This document shows positions 61,025 through 64,000 of a DNA stretch of 64,000 nt, one piece after another. Under the pieces are notes generated by a model. That model was not told where the DNA came from and ran no database searches. It saw only the letters and a list, made by a program, of their open reading frames with translations. Source of the DNA: Psychromicrobium silvestre (GTDB lineage: Bacteria > Actinomycetota > Actinomycetes > Actinomycetales > Micrococcaceae); NCBI RefSeq assembly GCF_013408295.1, contig NZ_JACBYQ010000002.1, positions 1,364,001 through 1,428,000 on the forward strand. The letters run 5' to 3'. A program made the translations under genes and the position numbers. How positions within the stretch are numbered: the stretch's first letter is position 1; each line of letters opens with the position of its first letter.

Positions 61025-61681
61025 TTAAGCCTCGGGGCCCGGGCTGTCTAGACCTTGGAAGCGGCTGCCCCAGATCGGGTCGTTAGGCGGGGGTGCCCAG
61101 TCGGTCGTTTCATGACGAAATGAGTAGCTTCCGGAGTGCAGCCGGGTAAGTAGACCCTCGGTCCAGCGCAGGCTAGCCGCCAAGCGTTCACTGGTGAGCA
61201 GATGAAGTTCGACGACGTGCGGGGGCACGTGCGGATTGTCGCCATTGAAGCCGCTCACCATTTTGGCTTCTACGGCTAAGGCAGCCAGCAGAGAGATCTT
61301 TCGCTGCTCCAATAGCTCCACTACTTCAGCCCGTTCCAGGAAAGGCATAAAGGCCAGCCCGGCCATAGTAGTAGCCACGGTAGAGGAGAGGATATCGGTG
61401 AGCGCGTATTTCAGCAGTTTTTCGAACTCCTGTACCCCAAAGTCAGTGGTTCGGTAGGACGCTCTAGCCGCCGAGCCGTCGTCGTCCTCCTCCTGTGGAA
61501 CGATCTCTAGTAAGCCATCCTTGGTTAGGGTGCGTAAGGCCGAGTAGACCGAGCCGGGTTTCACATTGGCCCACTGATCGACTTTCCAAGAATTGAGCTC
61601 CTGCAAGAGTAGATAGCCGTGGGCGGGCTCAAAGATCCGGACCACGCCGAGCACCAATAAACGGGTGGAGTAGGGAGCCAT
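61025..61681 (-). CDS. PadR-family regulator with C-terminal Vir-like domain
   Basis: 218 residues. Winged helix: LLVLGVVRIFEPAHGYLLLQELNSWKVDQWANVKPGSVYSALRTLTKDGLL and YRTTDFGVQEFEKLL. The longer C-terminal half (about 100-218) is the PadR-type effector/dimerisation helix region. Upstream of the ABC operon by 41 bp and probably transcribed with it. The opposite-strand proS starts 104 bp away. Confidence 0.9.
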   Translation of the reverse strand: MAPYSTRLLVLGVVRIFEPAHGYLLLQELNSWKVDQWANVKPGSVYSALRTLTKDGLLEIVPQEEDDDGSAARASYRTTDFGVQEFEKLLKYALTDILSSTVATTMAGLAFMPFLERAEVVELLEQRKISLLAALAVEAKMVSGFNGDNPHVPPHVVELHLLTSERLAASLRWTEGLLTRLHSGSYSFRHETTDWAPPPNDPIWGSRFQGLDSPGPEA

Positions 61682-61784
61682 GGGACGAGTTTAGGGCACC
61701 GTTCTGTCAGACTCCCAACGCCGGGTAGATTGGTACCGAGCTTTTACTTGCAGAATCAGACCCAGTCAGAAGGGAGCCACGCCG

Positions 61785-63605
61785 GTGGTTCTTCGCCTCT
61801 CATCCTTATTCCTGCGCACCTTGCGTGAGGACCCCGTCGATGCCGAAATTGCTAGCCACCGACTGCTGGTTCGGGCCGGGTACATTCGCCGGGCGGCTCC
61901 TGGGATCTATAGCTGGCTGCCGATGGGCCTGAGGGTGCTGGGCAAGGTTGAGCAGATCATTCGCGAGGAGATGGCCTCGATTGGATCACAGGAAGTCCAT
62001 TTTCCGGCCTTGCTGCCGCGTGAGCCCTACGAGGCGACCAATCGGTGGACCGAGTACGGAGACGGCATCTTCCGACTCAAGGATCGCAAGCAGAACGACT
62101 ATTTGCTGGCCCCAACCCATGAGGAGATGTTCACCCTTCTGGTCAAGGACCTGTACTCCTCGTACAAGGATCTGCCGGTGAGCCTCTTCCAGATCCAGAC
62201 TAAGTACCGTGATGAGGCGCGTCCGCGTGCCGGGCTGATGCGTGGCCGCGAGTTCATTATGAAGGATTCCTACTCCTTCGATATTGACGACGCCGGGCTG
62301 GAAGCCAGTTACGAAGCGCACCGGGCCGCTTACTTCAGAATTTTTGAGCGGCTCGGTCTAGAAGTGGTGGCGGTGAAGGCGACCTCCGGTGCGATGGGTG
62401 GCTCCAGGAGCGAAGAATTCCTGCACCCGACGCCTGTGGGTGAGGATACCTTCGTGCGCTCGACAGGCGGATACGCTGCCAATGTTGAGGCTGTCAGCAC
62501 GGTCATCCCGGAGGAGATCGATTACTCGACTTTCCCCGCGGCCGAGGTCCGAGATACCCCGGATACCCCCACCATCGATACCCTGGTGGCGGCTGCCAAC
62601 GCCCTAGTTCCCCGCGCGGACGGCAAGGCCTATACCGGTGCCGACACCTTGAAGAACGTGGTGCTTGCGGTAGATCTGCCCGGAACCGCGGAAAAAGCGG
62701 GCGAGCGTCGGCTTGTGGTGATCGGCTTGCCCGGTGACCGCGGGGTGGATCTGAAGCGTATTGAAGCCAATATTGCCGGGCACCTGGGCATCGGCGGCGA
62801 GGTCGAGGTAGAAGCGGCTAATGAGGAGGATCTAAAGAAGAATCCTTTGTTGGTCAAGGGCTACATCGGCCCCGGACTTTCTCTCGACGCACCTGTTCTG
62901 GGCACCGAGGCAAGCAGCAAGCTGCTCTACCTGGTGGACCCCCGCGTGGTTTCCGGCAGTCGTTGGATCACCGGCGCCAATGAGCACGGCAAGCACGTCT
63001 TCGGACTGGTGGCCGGTCGCGACTTTGGCTGGGATGGTGTGATCGAGGCCGTTGAGGTCCGTGAAGGCGATGAGGCTCCCGACGGCAGCGGTGCCTTGGA
63101 AATCGCTCGTGGCGTGGAAATGGGACACGTCTTCCAGCTGGGCCGCAAATACGCCGAGATCCTGGACCTCAAGGTACTCGACCAGAACGGCAAGCAGGTT
63201 GTGGTGACGATGGGTTCCTATGGCGTCGGGGTGACCCGTGCGGTGGCGGCCATTGCCGAGAAGTACAACGACGACCGCGGCCTGATCTGGCCCATTGCGG
63301 TGGCTCCCGCGCACGTTCATCTGGTGGCCGTGGGCAAGGACCAGGCGGTTTTTGACGCCGCGGAGCGGATCGCCGCAGACCTCGAGGCGGCCGGCGTCGA
63401 GGTACTTTTCGATGATCGTTTCAAGGTCTCTCCCGGGGTGAAATTCGGTGATGCCGAGCTGATCGGGGTGCCGATAGTGCTCGCCGTGGGTCGTGGCCTG
63501 GCCGACGGTGTGGTGGAGCTAAAGAACCGGGCCACGGGGGAAGCGGACAACGTACCGCTAGAACAGGTGGTTCAAAGGGTTGTGGCTTTGCGCGACTCGC
63601 TGTAA
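61785..63605 (+). CDS. proS: Prolyl-tRNA synthetase
   Basis: 606 residues, GTG start behind GAAGGGAG. Class II motifs: [29 protein letters not shown] (motif 1), [27 protein letters not shown] (motif 2) and [17 protein letters not shown] (motif 3). The bacterial-type editing insertion lies between (about 225-400) and the anticodon-binding domain is C-terminal ([27 protein letters not shown]). Attaches Pro to tRNA-Pro. The stop overlaps the TauE gene as TAATG. Confidence 0.97.
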   Translation: MVLRLSSLFLRTLREDPVDAEIASHRLLVRAGYIRRAAPGIYSWLPMGLRVLGKVEQIIREEMASIGSQEVHFPALLPREPYEATNRWTEYGDGIFRLKDRKQNDYLLAPTHEEMFTLLVKDLYSSYKDLPVSLFQIQTKYRDEARPRAGLMRGREFIMKDSYSFDIDDAGLEASYEAHRAAYFRIFERLGLEVVAVKATSGAMGGSRSEEFLHPTPVGEDTFVRSTGGYAANVEAVSTVIPEEIDYSTFPAAEVRDTPDTPTIDTLVAAANALVPRADGKAYTGADTLKNVVLAVDLPGTAEKAGERRLVVIGLPGDRGVDLKRIEANIAGHLGIGGEVEVEAANEEDLKKNPLLVKGYIGPGLSLDAPVLGTEASSKLLYLVDPRVVSGSRWITGANEHGKHVFGLVAGRDFGWDGVIEAVEVREGDEAPDGSGALEIARGVEMGHVFQLGRKYAEILDLKVLDQNGKQVVVTMGSYGVGVTRAVAAIAEKYNDDRGLIWPIAVAPAHVHLVAVGKDQAVFDAAERIAADLEAAGVEVLFDDRFKVSPGVKFGDAELIGVPIVLAVGRGLADGVVELKNRATGEADNVPLEQVVQRVVALRDSL

Positions 63606-64000
63606 TGGTCTCCGGCTTCGAGAACATCCAGCTCTACACCATCCTGTTGGTCGTAGTGGCCGGGCTGGCCGCGGGCTGGGTGGACGCCGTCGTGGGTGGT
63701 GGTGGGTTGATCATGCTGCCCGTCATGCTGATGGTGCCCGGGATTAGCCCGGTACAGGCTCTGGCTACCAATAAGATGGGCTCAATCTTCGGTACTACCA
63801 CCAGCTCGGTGACCTATTACCGGAGGGTGGGACCGGATCTCAAAACCGCGGTACCGATGGCGTTGATAGCGCTCGGTGGCAGTTTTTCCGGTGCCGTGGT
63901 GGCCGCGCAATTGCCGCAGTCGGTGTTCAAGCCGATCATTGTCCTGGCGCTTATTGCGGTGGCTATTTTCACCGCACTCAAGCCCGATATCGGTGGTCAA
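63605..64000 (+). CDS. TauE/SafE-family membrane permease, partial
   Basis: 132 residues to the window edge, no stop reached. ATG 63605 overlaps the proS TAA. Four helices are visible; the duplicated family motif appears as AGWVDAVVGGGGLIMLPVML followed by ALATNKMGSIFGTTTSSVTYYRR. TauE/SafE proteins export sulfite, sulfoacetate or related anions. The second half lies outside the window. Confidence 0.9.
   Translation, partial: MVSGFENIQLYTILLVVVAGLAAGWVDAVVGGGGLIMLPVMLMVPGISPVQALATNKMGSIFGTTTSSVTYYRRVGPDLKTAVPMALIALGGSFSGAVVAAQLPQSVFKPIIVLALIAVAIFTALKPDIGGQ

Overview
The window comes from a chromosome of a moderately high-GC Gram-positive actinomycete. Gene content and order point to the Micrococcaceae (the Arthrobacter/Renibacterium/Psychromicrobium neighbourhood): dusB-dgt-dnaG, rpsB-tsf ... 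pyrH-frr-cdsA, dxr-rip1-ispG-GNAT-proS, an extended acidic S2 tail, MprF next to PgsA, and GTG starts throughout. The genus is inference only; no rRNA is present. I see no insertion sequence, prophage or CRISPR array.

Layout. 0-2.5 kb: tail of a LysR regulator, a membrane protein, an F420-reductase-like dehydrogenase, a decayed gene and a GNAT. 2.5-6.9 kb: membrane protein, ABC transporter and DesK/DesR-like two-component system in one operon. 6.9-12.1 kb: dusB, dgt, a membrane protein, dnaG, tRNA-Asn. 12.4-19.6 kb: a surface-protein locus with LAxTG sorting-like signals, DUF11-type repeats, and a divergent single-chain ECF sigma / zinc anti-sigma / membrane / external-domain protein. 19.7-26.1 kb: MprF, holin-like protein, PgsA-like synthase, DMT transporter, GT4 glycosyltransferase, tRNA(CAU). 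26.2-36.4 kb: YunG-like protein, acyl-CoA dehydrogenase, M23-like protein, rpsB, tsf, a phzF/lysR insertion, pyrH, frr, cdsA, DivIVA-like protein. 36.4-49.5 kb: branched-chain amino-acid catabolism, with Lrp regulator, bkdABC, TetR, acyl-CoA carboxylase, acyl-CoA dehydrogenase, CoA transferase, MaoC hydratase and CitE lyase, in the same set as the bkd-Rv2498c-Rv2506 region of Mycobacterium tuberculosis. 49.6-56.0 kb: MEP pathway (dxr, ispG) with the rip1 protease. 56.0-61.7 kb: two PadR-controlled ABC exporter operons. 61.8 kb to the end: proS and a TauE-type permease running off the window.

How the genes work together. BkdABC makes isovaleryl-CoA and related acyl-CoAs. The acc/fadE/MaoC/CitE/Sco operon would take isovaleryl-CoA to acetyl-CoA and acetoacetate. 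A perfect CRP/GlxR-type palindrome lies in front of bkd and another in front of the surface-protein operon, suggesting a shared cAMP-type input. PgsA and MprF are consecutive steps in making and modifying phosphatidylglycerol.

The most unusual signals are repeats. (1) A 57-bp GC-rich unit with a palindromic core sits in frame inside coding genes: three tandem copies in a surface loop of the biotin carboxylase and one at the C-terminus of scoA. (2) A different 57-bp inverted repeat with AGATCT-centred arms occurs at three intergenic sites. (3) A 15-bp coding repeat fills the helix-helix loop of the histidine-kinase dimerisation domain. (4) A 16-bp triple repeat lies in front of the GNAT gene. 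Also notable are the one-piece sigma/anti-sigma/surface protein, a sortase-type signal at the N-terminus instead of the C-terminus, and an M23-like gene with no stop codon before it runs antisense through its neighbour.
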